DNA of 64,000 nt from Flaccisagitta enflata (GCA_965153355.1 OZ231127.1:63054001-63118000), one strand, 5' to 3'; positions 38,613 to 50,108 are shown, counted from the stretch's first letter. Translations and numbers: made by a program. Notes: generated by a model not told the origin, from the sequence alone.

Positions 38613-38778
38613 CTTGACTGAGGGTCGAGATCAATTTTAGAAAACAAATAATTTATGCTGATTTCACGCTCGGGAAGGATTGAGTGATAAGAAAAATCAA
38701 TGATGAGCACGGTTTCATAATTGTAACAATGATAATGTTTTTTGTTGTAACCAAATTTTTATTAGTCCATAGGTTAAA

Positions 38779-38917
38779 AACAAGGAAAAGTATACCAATA
38801 AGGTGCGCCGGTTGGATCGTCGAACGAATTCGTTACTCGATCAACAGACCAACCAACCAACCGACCGACCGTCCAATAGAGACAGCCCATTATAGAGGTG
38901 CTTTGGCGCATCTAAAT
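38779..38917 (+). mobile_element. F1 element, AGGTGC class
   Basis: The left end is AACAAGGAAAAGTATACC, with L motif AGGTGCGCC, then an ACCAACCGACC tract. The right end is TATAG followed by hairpin AGGTGCTTTGGCGCATCT and AAAT. The distal arm matches the complement of L at 8 of 9 positions. Confidence 0.75.
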
Positions 38918-38970
38918 ATGGGACAACCACAAGCAGATGGAATAGAAGACAAAAAGTCAATTGCGTCGAA

Positions 38971-39210
38971 CTAATCTATAATGGCGTCGCTTTCAACTCG
39001 GTTCATTGCTAGTTTTGGCCCGACAAGGTCGTCGGTGAGCTTCTGCTTTTCTTCCTCACTTCCATCCTCTAATTCCTTTTTCTTCCATTTCCGTCGTAAG
39101 ATTTTGATGCCAATCAGGAAGATGGTGCCAGTGATGATCATTGCAGCGCCGGAAATAGCCAATGGCGTCATGACTTGACCATAGAAGAAATACGCAAACA
39201 TGGCGGTAAT
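38971..39210 (-). CDS. SLC35G-like transporter, exon 4 (C-terminus)
   Basis: It starts after acceptor TTGAATTTGTTTGACAG in phase 0 and encodes the last 79 residues. It completes helix 9 (ITAMFAYFFYG), gives helix 10 (TPLAISGAAMIITGTIFLIG), and adds a Lys/Arg-rich then acidic cytoplasmic tail ending ESDAIID. The TPL..SGAAMIITG pattern is typical of the end of an EamA repeat. Confidence 0.85.
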   Translation of the reverse strand: MTAMFAYFFYGQVMTPLAISGAAMIITGTIFLIGIKILRRKWKKKELEDGSEEEKQKLTDDLVGPKLAMNRVESDAIID

Positions 39211-39589
39211 CTGTCAAACAAATTCAAATAGGAGTACATAATCCTGCAATTTACTAGATTGACGTAAACGGGAATTTCGTCTTCCATTTCACCATTCACA
39301 CTAAGTAGCATGTGGGCAGTGAATCAGACAAGCAGTATTCGGTATTTGATTGAAAAACCAGCATGGGCCATGGCAACACAATAGAAAAGTTAATAAAAGA
39401 ATAATCAAGCCCATCAAAACTCTGAAGTGTTGCCGTGCATGTTCATGATCAAATAACGGCCCCTGCTCGTCTTTTTTCCTTCATATATAGGAAATCGAAT
39501 GCAGGGTTTACTGGCTATCGAATTCTGAATACTTCATTTTTCAAGCCCCTTGATAAACCGTCCTCCCGTATCATATGAAATGCCCTTAC

Positions 39590-39956
39590 GGAAATTGAGG
39601 AGGCTTTAAAGATGGTGCCAACGATGCCAGCGGTTCCCACACTGTAAGATTCCAGTTCTTGGCATCCATAAACTTCGGAGACGCAGTAAATATTGGTGTA
39701 AATGCCGAGGCTAATACCAGCGACAATGGCCGTCCAAGGTGCCGGCGATGATGGAAAGCCGTTAGTATCAAAGACGCAAAATCGACATTGGAATATCGTT
39801 GGCCAAGCTGAGGTCACAGTCACAGCAAGGAGGCCAGTAATAACCATAAATGCAGCTCTCAGAGCAACAAATGCGGACCAGTGGATGTGGGAGTGATAGC
39901 CAAGGATGAAGTTAATCGCTGCCGTGGGGACACCAGTAAGGAGTGCCAAGAAATAT
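39590..39956 (-). CDS. SLC35G-like transporter, exon 3
   Basis: It is bounded by a pyrimidine-rich acceptor ending CGAATCCAG (phase 2) and donor ATTTCC|GTAAGG (phase 0). It encodes about residues 163-284, helices 6 to 9 (LALLTGVPTAAINFILGY, WSAFVALRAAFMVITGLLAV, PWTAIVAGISLGIY, YSVGTAGIVGTIFKASSIS). The frame runs past the donor for 21 codons before a stop, so the exon end is set by the splice site and by agreement with exon 4. Confidence 0.85.
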
Positions 39957-40110
39957 CTGGATTCGAGGGGTTATAGAAGAAGAGAATTCAATTTGATTGA
40001 AGGTCAGCAAGCTGAAAATGACTGTTCACTTACCATTGTCATACCATTGCAAGAAAAAAAACCTAAAAGATGCTTTGGGTCGGGACGCTCAGATGAATTT
40101 CACTAACTAA

Positions 40111-40767
40111 CTATGGCAAAATAAAAAAAAGACAGTGACTTTCAAAATGATATTGTGAGCTCATTTTTTAGAGCAGTTTTATGATTTTCTAGACCATGAT
40201 AGTTTATCGAATTTGCAACCTAGCAAAAAAATCAGATCTTGAAAAAGTTGATTTTTGCGCCCATAGCATTGATTTTTGCAAAATTTGTCCATTGAACAAT
40301 CGCCCAGTTGGTTTCAGTAACAGTTTAGATCGAACTTTAAAATTAAGTGTGAGCTTATTTCTTAGAGCAAGATCAAAATTTTTTAGATGGTGATAGCATT
40401 TCAAATTTCTGACACAGTGAAAAAATCAGAACTCAAAAAACTTTATTTTTGTAGCTGCATCATAAATTTTTGTAAAATTGGTTGCAGTTGGATGGTCAAA
40501 AAAAAATCTTGATCTTGCTCTAAAAGTTGAGCTCATAGTAAATTTTCAAAGTTGGATCTAAACTAAAACCTATTCGGCGATGGTTCAACTGACAAATTTT
40601 GCAAAAGTCAATGCTACGGGCGCAAAAATCAACTTTTTTAAGATCTAATTTTTTTTATATCAAAATTGACAAACTATCACAGTCTAAAAAATTATAAAGC
40701 TGCTCTGAAAAATGAGCTCACAATATCATTTTGAAAATTACTGTCTTTTTTTATTTTGCCATAGTTA
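40111..40767. mobile_element. Foldback element in transporter intron 2
   Basis: The inverted halves start CTATGGCAAAATAAAAAAAA and end TTTTTTTATTTTGCCATAG. Matching arms of nearly 300 bp include TGATATTGTGAGCTCATTTT and its inverse and GTTGATTTTTGCGCCC and its inverse. No ORF was found. It is unrelated to F3 by eye. Confidence 0.8.
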
Positions 40768-41035
40768 AGCCCATAGCTTCACACTAAATCGACCGGGAGT
40801 ATGCATTACATGCCTTTTACGCTTGCTATGCTGGGACAAGTGGACAGGTGTTACGATTCGTTGGTTGGAACTAGCGAAACGATTCACTTTGTGACTTTTT
40901 TAGGTGCGCCATAGCACCTCTATAAGAGGCTCTGTCTGTCGGTTGGTCGGTCACGTAACGCTCGAGTTGAAAATCTCTGAAAAAGGCGAAAATGATCGAA
41001 AATGATTCGGAAAAAACGCTAGAGCCATTTCCTCA

Positions 41036-41870
41036 TGTCATTCATTCATTCATTCATTCATTCATTCATTCATTCATTCATTCATTCATTCATTCGTTCA
41101 TTCATTCATTCATTCATTCGTTCATTTCATTCATCATACTTTTCTACGGTTAAGTCACTTCAAAACTTATCTTTTTCATAGATCATGTTACTCGTCATTC
41201 ATTCAGTCCTTCATTTATTCATTCATTCATTTATTCCTTCATTCATTTCATTCATCATATTTTTCTACAATTAAGTCACTTCAAAACTCATCTTTTTCAT
41301 ATATCATGTTACTCATTCATTCATTCATTCATTCATATTCATATTTATTCATATTCATATTCATTCATTCCTTCATTCATATTCATTCACTTATATTCAT
41401 TTATTCATATTTATTCATTCATCTATATTCATTTATTTATTTATTCCTTCAGACATTCATTCATTCATATTCATTCATTCATACTCATATTCATTCATTC
41501 ATACTCATATTCATATTCATATTCATATTCATATTCATTCATTCATATTCATATTCATATTCATATTCATATTCATATTCATATTCATTCATTCATTCAT
41601 ATTCATATTCATTCATTCATTCATATTCATTCATTCATTCATATTCATTCATTCATATTCATATTCATATTCATTCACATTCATTCATTCATATTCATTC
41701 ATTCATATTCATTCATTCATATTCATTCATTCATATTCATTCATTCATCTATATTCATTCATTCATATTCATTCATTCATCTATATTCATTCACTCATCT
41801 ATATTCATTCATTCATTTATTCATACATTCATTCATTTTCATTCATTCATATTCATATTCAAATTCATCC
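41036..41870. repeat. (ATTC)n and (CATATT)n arrays
   Basis: Tetranucleotide ATTC blocks separated by a 100-bp unit (TTTTCTACGGTTAAGTCACT) that appears twice, at about 41138 and 41258. Mixed ATTC/CATATT repeats follow to 41870. Confidence 0.95.
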
Positions 41871-41964
41871 ATATAAGAAGCTCTGTCTGACCGTCCATCC
41901 ATCTGTCACGCTCGAATGAAAAATCGCAAAAAATATAACACATAATCAGCTACGGTTAGGTCGG

Positions 41965-42300
41965 ATAGGTCTGGTGATAGGTCGGTTAGGTATTGGGATA
42001 GGTCTGATAGAGCTAGAGCTGGTGATAGGTCTGATAGAGCTGGAGATAAGTCTGATAGAGCTGGTGATAGGTCTGATAGAGCTCGGGATAGGTCTGATAG
42101 AGCTCGTGAAAGGTCTGATAGAGCTCGGGATAGGCCTGATAGAGCTTGGGATAGGTCTGATAGAGCTAGGAATGGTCTGATGGAGCTGGGGATAGCTATG
42201 GATTAATAACGCCCGGCGGGATAGGTCTGATAGAGCTAGGAATGGTCTGATAGAGCTAGGGATAGGTCTGATGGAGCTAGGGATAGCTATGAATTAATAA
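41965..42300. repeat. ~21-bp minisatellite (GGTCTGATAGAGCT)
   Basis: About 15 copies of GGTCTGATAGAGCTNGNGATA. A longer segment containing TATGGATTAATAACGC is duplicated near the right end. Confidence 0.9.
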
Positions 42301-42347
42301 CGCTCGGCGCACCGTCTTGGCCCGTGTATCCGGCCTTGTTAACTCAC

Positions 42348-42540
42348 GCAAGCGTTGGTGTGTCTGAATTCGAAACTCCGCCGTGAAAGATGAAATCCGG
42401 TTGAGTAACGAGAAGAATTCCAGTAAGTGCAAACAAGATTGCAACGCCATCTTCAACGTTGATGCAACGACGATGCACCAGCAATGTGATCATTGGCACC
42501 AAAATCTGCGCGCTGCCCATTTCCAATGAAATGCAATCAC
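42348..42540 (-). CDS. SLC35G-like transporter, exon 2
   Basis: The acceptor is CTTAAGCGCAG (phase 1) and the donor CTTGC|GTGAGT (phase 2). It encodes the end of the first EamA/DMT repeat: GDCISLEMGSAQILVPMITL, then a basic turn and VEDGVAILFALTGILLVTQP. An F1 element begins 5 nt downstream of the donor, and an 82-bp minisatellite ends 27 nt upstream of the acceptor. Confidence 0.85.
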
Positions 42541-42567
42541 CTGCGCTTAAGAACGTTGGCCAGTTCA

Positions 42568-44526
42568 CAGTGCCCCGGATCCCACCACCACGAAAAATAA
42601 GTACCCGTCACCCCCCTATCACCCCCCTATCACCACCAATTCACCTACACAGTGCCCCGGATCCCACCACCACGAAAAATAAGTACCCGTCACCCCCCTA
42701 TCACCCCCCTATCACCACCAATTCACCTACACAGTGCCCCGGATCCCACCACCACGAAAAATAAGTACCCGTCACCCCCCTATCACCCCCCTATCACCAC
42801 CAATTCACCTACACAGTGCCCCGGATCCCACCACATGAAAAATAAGTACCCGTCACCCCCTATCACCCCCTATCACCACCAATTCACCTACACAGTGCCC
42901 GGATCCCACCACCACGAAAAATAAGTACCACACCCTATCACCCCCTATCACCACCACCTACACAGTGCCCCGGATCCCACCACCACAAAAATAAGTACCC
43001 GTCACCCCCTATCACCCCCTATCACCACCAATTCACCTACACAGTGCCCCGGATCCCACCACCACAAAAATAAGTACCGTCACCCCCTATCACCCCCTAT
43101 CACCACCAATTCACCTACACAGTGCCCGGATCCCACCACCACAAAAATAAGTACCTCACCCCCTATCACCCCTATCACCACCAATTCACCTACACAGTGC
43201 CCTGATCCACCACCACAAAAAATAAGTACCCGTCACCCCCCTATCACCCCCTATCACCACCAATTCACCTACACAGTGCCCGGATCCCACCACCACAAAA
43301 ATAAGTACCCGTCACCCCTATCACCCTCCATCACCACCAATTCACCTACACAGTGCCCCGGATCCCACCACCACAAAAATAAGTACCCGTCACCCCCTAT
43401 CACCCTATCACCACCAATTCACCTACACAGTGCCCGGATCCCACCACCACAAAAATAAGTACCCGTCACCCCTATCACCCCTATCACCACCAATTCACCT
43501 ACACAGTGCCCCGATCCCCACCACAAAAAAAGTACCCGTCACCCCCTATCACCCCTATCACCACCATTTACCTACACAGTGCCCGGATCCCACCACCACA
43601 AAAAATAAGTACCCGTCACCCCCTATCACCCCCTATCACCACCACCACCTACACACAGTCCCGGATCCCACCACCACAAAAAAATAAGTACCCGTCACCC
43701 CTATCACCCCCCTATCACCACCAATTCACCTACACAGTGCCCGGATCCCACCACCACAAAAATAAGTACCCGTCACCCCCTATCACCCCTATCACCACCA
43801 ATTCACCTACACAGTGCCCGGATCCCACCACCACAAAAAATAAGTACCCGTCACTCCCCTATCACCCCCCTATCACCACCAATTCACCTACACAGTGCCC
43901 CCGATCCCACCACCACAAAAAATAAGTGCCCGTCACTCCCCTATCACCCCCCTTTCACCACCAATTCACCTACACAGTGCCCCGGATCCCACCACCACAA
44001 AAAATAAGTACCCGTCACTCCCCTATCACCCCCTATCACCACCAATTCACCTACACAGTGCCCGGATCCCACCACCACAAAAATAAGTACCGTCACCCCC
44101 TATCACCCCTTATCTGCACCAATTCACCCACACAGTGCCCTGATCCCACCACCACAAAAAAAATACCCCACCCCCTATCACCCCCTATCACCACCAATTC
44201 ACTACACAGTGCCCCGGATCCCACCACCACAAAAATAAGTACCCCTCACCCTATCACCCTCATCACCACCACCTACACTATGCCCTGATCCCACCACCAA
44301 AATAAGTACCCGTCACCCCCTCTATCACCCCCTATCACCACCAATTCACCTACACAGTGCCCCGGATCCCACCACCACAAAAATAAGTAGCCCACACCCC
44401 CTATCACCCCTATAACCACCAATTCACACACAGTGCTCCGGATCCCACCACCACAAAAAATAAGTACCCGTCACCCCCCTATCACCCCCCTATCACCACC
44501 AATTCACCTACACAGTGCCCCGGATC
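42568..44526. repeat. 82-bp minisatellite, ~24 copies
   Basis: The unit begins CAGTGCCCCGGATCCCACCA and contains GTCACCCCCC(T)ATCACCCCCC blocks. The first units are exactly 82 bp and later ones vary by small C-run deletions. It lies in intron 1 of the transporter. On the transcribed strand it is strongly G-rich. Confidence 0.95.
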
Positions 44527-44864
44527 CTGCACAAGGCCACCGTCCCTCCCACCTCCACATTTCATTTTTTGACGTATTAGTTCCTACAGACTTTGCACAT
44601 AGTTATCACTCATCTTCTTTACTCTAAAAAAAAGCTAAATCTGATTTTGCGGGCCTGCTTTACCCTAGAGAAAGGAAACTATGATGTTCTTACTAATTCC
44701 AGTTTTATTTTTTTTTTATACTGATGTTCAAGAAAACATCTTACATATTCTGGAAAGCTGTACTACAATATGCGAATGTAACTAATGTGAATTTTATAGC
44801 TCTAAGCCTCGGCTCACTAGAGAATCGGCTATGCAATGGTCTGTATATTTTCATGATATCTTAA

Positions 44865-45035
44865 AACAAGTGACGCGGGGTCACAATATCGTTGAGGATG
44901 GATGGGCATCCCCATTCCCATACACACATAAACAAAAAGCTTCAAAAACACTCGTTTTCCTACCATTCGACTGGTGCTCACAGACGTACTGACAGACGTA
45001 CTGACAGACGGAGTTGTGTGTCCGCAACTAAAAGG
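44865..45035 (+). mobile_element. F1 element, AGTTGC class with GTGACGC-type end
   Basis: It starts AACAAGTGACGCGGGGTCAC then AATATCGTTGAGGATGG. It ends GGAGTTGTGTGTCCGCAACT followed by AAAAG. The left end is shared with 18441 and 18664. Confidence 0.8.
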
Positions 45036-45172
45036 ATACCGATGTTTCTTCCTATTGTCGGTTTTAAATTTCGCGGTTTTAACATACCACGTGTATCAAA
45101 AAAAAGGACGCACCTGGTCATTTATTGATAGAACAGACAAAAAAAAATTGTTCAAAATTTTTTCCATAGAAG

Positions 45173-45475
45173 TATTTTGAAGATTTTCTAATTTTCTTTC
45201 AATCTAGACCAGTCCCAGGTCTGTATCTCAAACCGTTTAAAAGTTACAGCCAGTCAAAGACGACTACTATTTTGAGTACATGACAAAATACAAAATCATC
45301 AAAAAAATTGTTTATTGTTTCTTTTTCTTATGAAATTTCTTAAAAAAGACTTTCAACCATTTTTCAGTCAAAGTCATTTTGAAGATTTTCGAATTTTTTT
45401 TCATTCTAGACCAATCCCAAGTCTGTATTTCAAACGGTTTATAAGTTATAGCTCATCAAAGTGAAACACTGATTA
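45173..45475. repeat. ~90-bp direct repeat, two diverged copies
   Basis: 45173-45262 and 45381-45470 share TTTTGAAGATTTTC, TCTAGACCA(G/A)TCCCA and GTCTGTAT(C/T)TCAAAC, about 200 bp apart. The class is unknown. Confidence 0.65.
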
Positions 45476-45570
45476 TCTTGAATTCTTTTTCCCTCATGGA
45501 ATTGTGAAAACGATTCTTGACTATTTTTACTCTTTTTATCACTACGCCCAAACGCCTCAAGATTAAAAAC

Positions 45571-45718
45571 TTTTTAGTCGCGGACTCGCGACTCTAGAAC
45601 TCGCCGTGTCGGTCGGTCGGTCCGTCCGTCCGTAACAAAAACAAAATGCAAGCGTTTTTTTGCTATTCCGCTCCTGCCCACCCGTCCGCGACTTAGGGGG
45701 AGTGTATACGGCCTTGTT
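45571..45718 (-). mobile_element. F1 element, short AGTCGC (GGAC) class
   Basis: The hairpin AGTCGCGGACTCGCGACT lies at the TTTTT end and CCGTCCGCGACT at the other. The terminus is GTGTATACGGCCTTGTT. It is nearly identical to the copy at 32401 but shorter inside. Confidence 0.9.
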
Positions 45719-45821
45719 CTTTTTGATTCTCAAAGCTTAAAAACTGGGCTTTTTAATAGTGCAACACATTTAACTTGAAATCAAAGAAAAAATTGCTAAA
45801 ATGGTCATTCAAAAGTGCGTC

Positions 45822-46024
45822 TTTTTAGTCGCGTGCTACGCGACTCTACAACCCGCTTTGTCGGTCCGTCCGTCGGTCCGCCCGTCCGTCCGTCACACTT
45901 TACTTTTTTTGGGTTTTTGCGGTTTTTGGCTTCACTGCTCCTGCCCAAATGATGGAGTGACCTCAATTATGGCCCCTGCCCACCCGCACGTGACTGGGGT
46001 AGCCGTGTATCCGGCCTTGTTTTT
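45822..46024 (-). mobile_element. F1 element, long AGTCGC class
   Basis: The hairpin is AGTCGCGTGCTACGCGACT. It has the internal boxes CACTGCTCCTGCCCAAATG and GGCCCCTGCCCACCCGCACG, then TGACTGGGG and a CCGTGTATCCGGCCTTGT terminus. Confidence 0.9.
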
Positions 46025-46076
46025 TTTTTATTCGCGTGGTAATGCCAGACAAAAGATCAAGATGGCAAAAGTATGA

Positions 46077-46233
46077 AAAAAGGCCGGATACACGGCCATA
46101 CCAGTTGTGGATGGGTGGGCAGGGGCGAAAATGCGCGGTTTCACACTTTTCGACTCATGCACACCAACGGACCAAGTGACGGACAGACGGACGGACAAAG
46201 GCTCTTATAGAGTTGCGTGTCCACAACTAAAAA
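46077..46233 (+). mobile_element. F1 element, AGTTGTGGA class
   Basis: The L motif is AGTTGTGGA (46103-46111) and the right hairpin AGTTGCGTGTCCACAACT (46211-46228). The distal arm TCCACAACT is the exact 9-nt complement of L even though the proximal arm reads AGTTGC, so the distal arm follows L and not its own stem partner. Confidence 0.9.
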
Positions 46234-46389
46234 CAAGGCCGGATACATGGCAATCCAGTCGCGGACAGTTGGGCAGGAGCAGTAATGCGAAAACCACTCG
46301 GAATTCAAAAATACCACGGACGGATGGACCAACCTACCGACATACCGACCGACACGGCAAGGTATAGAGTTGCGTGTCTGCAACTAAAA
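46232..46389 (+). mobile_element. F1 element fused tail-to-head to the previous copy
   Basis: It begins AACAAGGCCGGATACATGGC inside the A-run that ends the preceding copy. The L motif is AGTCGCGGACAG and the right hairpin AGTTGCGTGTCTGCAACT. Two mismatches to its own L make this the clearest exception to the matching rule. Confidence 0.85.
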
Positions 46390-46439
46390 ATGCTCTTGCC
46401 CACCTTAATCTCCCAAAGGGCATTATGTTTTTTTATTTT

Positions 46440-46625
46440 TTTTTAGTCGCGTGCACGCGACTCTACACCCCGCTTTGTCCGTTGGTCGGTCGGTTGATCA
46501 CACTACTTCTATTATGATTTTTATTTTTGGACTTCACTGCTCCTGCCCAAATGGTCTTGTGATCTCAAATATGGCCCCCGCCCACCAGCGCGCGACTTCG
46601 GTAGCCGTGTATCCGGCCTTGTTTC
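46440..46625 (-). mobile_element. F1 element, AGTCGC class
   Basis: It has a perfect hairpin AGTCGCGTGCACGCGACT after a T-run, the box CACTGCTCCTGCCCAAATGG, the far end GCGCGCGACTTCGG, and the terminus CCGTGTATCCGGCCTTGTTTC. Confidence 0.9.
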
Positions 46626-46636
46626 TTTTCAATTCT

Positions 46637-46657
46637 CTCTCTCTCTCTCTCTAACTT

Positions 46658-46710
<53 letters not shown>

Positions 46711-46712
46711 TA
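46637..46712. repeat. (CT)n microsatellite
   Basis: CT array with one interruption, next to the F1 terminus. Confidence 0.9.
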
Positions 46713-47190
46713 ATGAAAACGCTGCTTCTACTTCAAATATCATAAGTTATGCTTCATGCTAATTTGTATGATATCGTAAATCAACTTTTGCTTATATCTC
46801 CTTTCAAACTCAAAAGCGCAATTACGCGCAATACAGTTAAATCCGGAGAGTGAATTGGAACTAGAGAGAAACAAGGAAAATACGTATTTTCCAAAATCCT
46901 AGAAAATCCTGTAACTTTTATGAGCAAATTTGGATTCCCATTACTTTGTATGTGAATTGAGAGAGAAACAATATGGGAAAACGTCTGTAAAAATGCTTTA
47001 AAACAAGATTTTTGAAAATTTCTTTTTGGACTTTGCCCCTAGACGAGTCAATTGATGACATGAACTTAGAAAATTTGACCATTGAAATGACCGCTATGGC
47101 TACTTATTTTTCATGTAAAATTACTGTGCAGTTCGTATATGAGAATTTGAGCACGATAACGCATGTTATAGAGCTTGACTCAAACATTCA
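46713..47190. other. Intron 1 sequence, nothing recognised
   Basis: AT-rich intronic sequence without repeats or additional exons I could support. Confidence 0.4.
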
Positions 47191-47195
47191 GCGCA

Positions 47196-47550
47196 GTGGT
47201 AACCGTTGCCCTGTCCAATGTAAAATGATAAGTTGAGAGCTAGGGTAGAACACAAATGTGAACTTGCAATGTGAATTTGAGAACTGACATTGAGCAACAA
47301 GGAAAGCATTGGGGCTGGAAAGGATTTGGTAGGTCTGAGGGTCCGAAAAGGCTGATATAAGGCTAAGCGAGCTGAATTGTGCCTAGTTGGCTCTGATTTC
47401 AGGTCTGAGAAAGTAGATTGTCTGTTACAATAAATCTAAAGGCTGAGAGCGCACTTGTATGTATCAACGATTTAGGCTTAAAAGGTGGAGGGGGTAGACA
47501 TATGAATAAACAGTCAAACAGGAAATCGGATCTTCGAGATCGCTGCCCTT
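47196..47550. mobile_element. F2 element remnant
   Basis: The left box is GCAGTGGTAACCGTTGCCCT, followed by a decayed 21-bp array (GGTCTGAGAAAGTAGATT type). The right end is AAATCGGATCTTCGAGATCG then CTGCCC. Confidence 0.55.
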
Positions 47551-47703
47551 CCCCCTAAAAATCAACAAATGTCATGTATCAACTGTCAGCCCCATGCGCT
47601 ACAACCGTACTTTCTATATTCTTTTGACATCAGATTAGACACCTGCACCTACAATGTCCCTTATTTCGTTCCACAATGTCAAAAATACAACCTTCAAGCT
47701 CTC

Positions 47704-48096
47704 ATGTTGTGGGTGGGCAGGGGTCGTAACTATCTAGGAGGGAGCAGTGAGGCTAAAGACTAAAAAAAAACATAAAAAATTAAAGTGTGACCGACCGACC
47801 GACCGACCGACCGACCGACCGACCGACCAACCGGGCAACGATGCGTCTGGGCGGTGTCTCACCGTGTATTGATCATGTGACATATGTATGGAGAGTATGA
47901 AAAGACTCTCAAAACATGTTGGTTGATCATTTGTTTCAGTGTATGATCTCACCATGGCCAAAAACAGCCAAGAAACGCGGTTGTTGCACAGGTGTAACGG
48001 ACGGACGGACGGACAGACCCTCTTATAGAGATGCGTTCCTGAAGGACGCATTTAAAAAGGGGGGTGTAGAGTCGTGCAGCACGCGACTGAAAATAT
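47704..48096 (+). mobile_element. F1 element with nested AGATGC-class F1
   Basis: The outer copy has a decayed left end (TTGTGGGTGGGCAGGGGTCG), a (GACC)n run, and the right hairpin AGTCGTGCAGCACGCGACT at about 48070. The inner copy (about 47822-48058) has CCGGGCAACGATGCGTCTGG at the left and TATAGAGATGCG ... GGACGCAT at the right. Confidence 0.75.
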
Positions 48097-48365
48097 AGGT
48101 ATTCAGTTGATTGAATCTGCAGCAAAATTGAGAAAATTATTTGCAATTATTAGCCATTATTAGCAAAATTCTTTGTCAAAGTTGTGCATTGGGGGAGCGA
48201 AAGAGCATGATTTTGGCTTTGTTACTCGTATATTTACAAGAGAGAATGAAGGTATGGCACGGCGGTAGTTATTCTTATCTCAAGGCCCTTTCAATTGATG
48301 TTGGATCTTAATGAGACATCTGAAAACCTAAAGTTATGTTCTATCGCTTTCCCCAATGTACTTAC

Positions 48366-48657
48366 CATGTATCATGACTCTGGAACAATACATTTCCGAG
48401 ACAAAGTTGACAGAGAGCATGACGCAGAGACCGCCGTATGAGATCCACTCCACGCGGCTTTGGACATTCCATTTTGCCCAAATCTTGCCAACCAGCGGAA
48501 TGATTGACACCGTCTCGCCCAAGGATGTCAACAGCACTGTCTGAGACAAAGTCATGGATGCGCAGTATTTCATCAACGAAAAATAAATGGAGGCTATGAG
48601 TCTGCAGCAAGTCATGAGCGATACACCCCAAAGAAGGTGCCGAACTCGTTGGTCCAT
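48366..48657 (-). CDS. SLC35G-like DMT/EamA transporter, exon 1
   Basis: First exon of a four-exon gene (48657-48366, 42540-42348, 39956-39590, 39210-38971) coding for 363 residues with about ten predicted helices. The size and EamA-type repeats match the SLC35G branch of the drug/metabolite transporter superfamily, integral membrane carriers whose substrates are largely undefined. Exon 1 supplies helices 1-3: HLLWGVSLMTCC..., SLGETVSIIPLVG and WISYGGLCVMLSVNF. Start: the ATG at 48657 sits in a good context (AACGCCATGG); an upstream in-frame GTG is not needed. The donor CATG|GTAAGT is phase 1, and all four exon phases agree when joined. Assignment to SLC35G rather than another DMT family rests on length, motif spacing and the final helix, and is moderately sure. 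Confidence 0.8.
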
Positions 48658-48666
48658 GGCGTTCAC

Positions 48667-49020
48667 TTGCTCTTTTATTATTTGTTTGTTTTGTTTTATT
48701 ATTTTATCACATTTGAGCTACACCAGAGTGTATTTCAAGGCGCTGAACAAAATTATGCCTCATAGAGTCATTGAGAAGCTGCCTTATTGCCAATATATAG
48801 ATAACTTTTAGGCAGGCATGCCTTTTTAGCGGGTGCGCTCTAGTGGTGCTCCACTGTATTTCTATTTACTTTGAAGCAGAACAGACGAAGTTATGACAGA
48901 GGCTCTGTCACAGAGCTTTATTGTAGGTTTTGAAAATCGGCACAGCCGATACAAAACTCGTTTTAGTTTTTTTAATTCTCGTGCAAGGATCATGTTGATT
49001 AGAAAGTGGGCCTCAGATTC
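48667..49020. other. Upstream flank of the SLC35G-like gene
   Basis: Probable 5' UTR and promoter region of the minus-strand transporter gene. No element could be assigned. A TTTTTAGCGGGTGCGC block near 48822 may be an old F1 end. Confidence 0.3.
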
Positions 49021-49026
49021 GGCCAA

Positions 49027-49555
<529 letters not shown>

Positions 49556-49817
49556 TAAAAAAAGAACACTCTGATCATGAAATACTAACATGAATAGATT
49601 TCTTAAAATTGTATATGTCCTAAAGTACATTGGAGGGGGTTCTGAAGGTCTGTCTATCTTATTGTACGTATTCCCTCTTTAATCCTTATCTGAAAGCTGT
49701 TATTCTCTGTCTTGTTTTTGGATACTTAGGCCAGATTTAGGGCCCTGAGGGTAGGCTTATGTACAAAGTTTCTATATTGGTAGCTTGTACCATACTAGCT
49801 ACAAACAAGTACATATC

Positions 49818-49823
<6 letters not shown>

Positions 49824-49887
<64 letters not shown>

Positions 49888-50009
49888 TTCCCCGTCCTTG
49901 TTGGGCGGCAAAATCTGGCCTCAACTTTCGATTCTTTTCTCCAATCTCAAATCGGGTCTTCGCGTTTGGATCTCCCAAGGTTTAGAAGGGGAAAAGAAGA
50001 GAGAGAGGG

Positions 50010-50103
<94 letters not shown>
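49824..50103. repeat. (CT)n then (GA)n pair
   Basis: (CT)n at 49824-49884 and (GA)n at 50018-50102 are separated by about 130 bp of unique sequence, an inverted arrangement able to form a long hairpin. Confidence 0.9.

Positions 50104-50108
<5 letters not shown>

Larger units (their letters stand above)
40896..42342 (-). mobile_element. 1.45-kb F1 element, AGGTGC class, in intron 2
   Basis: The hairpin AGGTGCGCCATAGCACCT (40902-40919) follows TTTTT. The far end GGCGCACC (42306-42313) is the exact complement of its arm and terminates CCGTGTATCCGGCCTTGTT. It carries (ATTC)n, (CATATT)n and 21-bp arrays. An internal TATAAGAAGCTCTGTCTG at about 41872 hints at a second, older F1 end. Confidence 0.85.

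Noticed and set aside
42568-44526. CRISPR-like or coding interpretation of the 82-bp array (Pro/His/Thr-rich ORFs)
   Set aside because: Continuous minisatellite with frameshifting unit lengths. It lies in an intron of a well-supported gene on the other strand.
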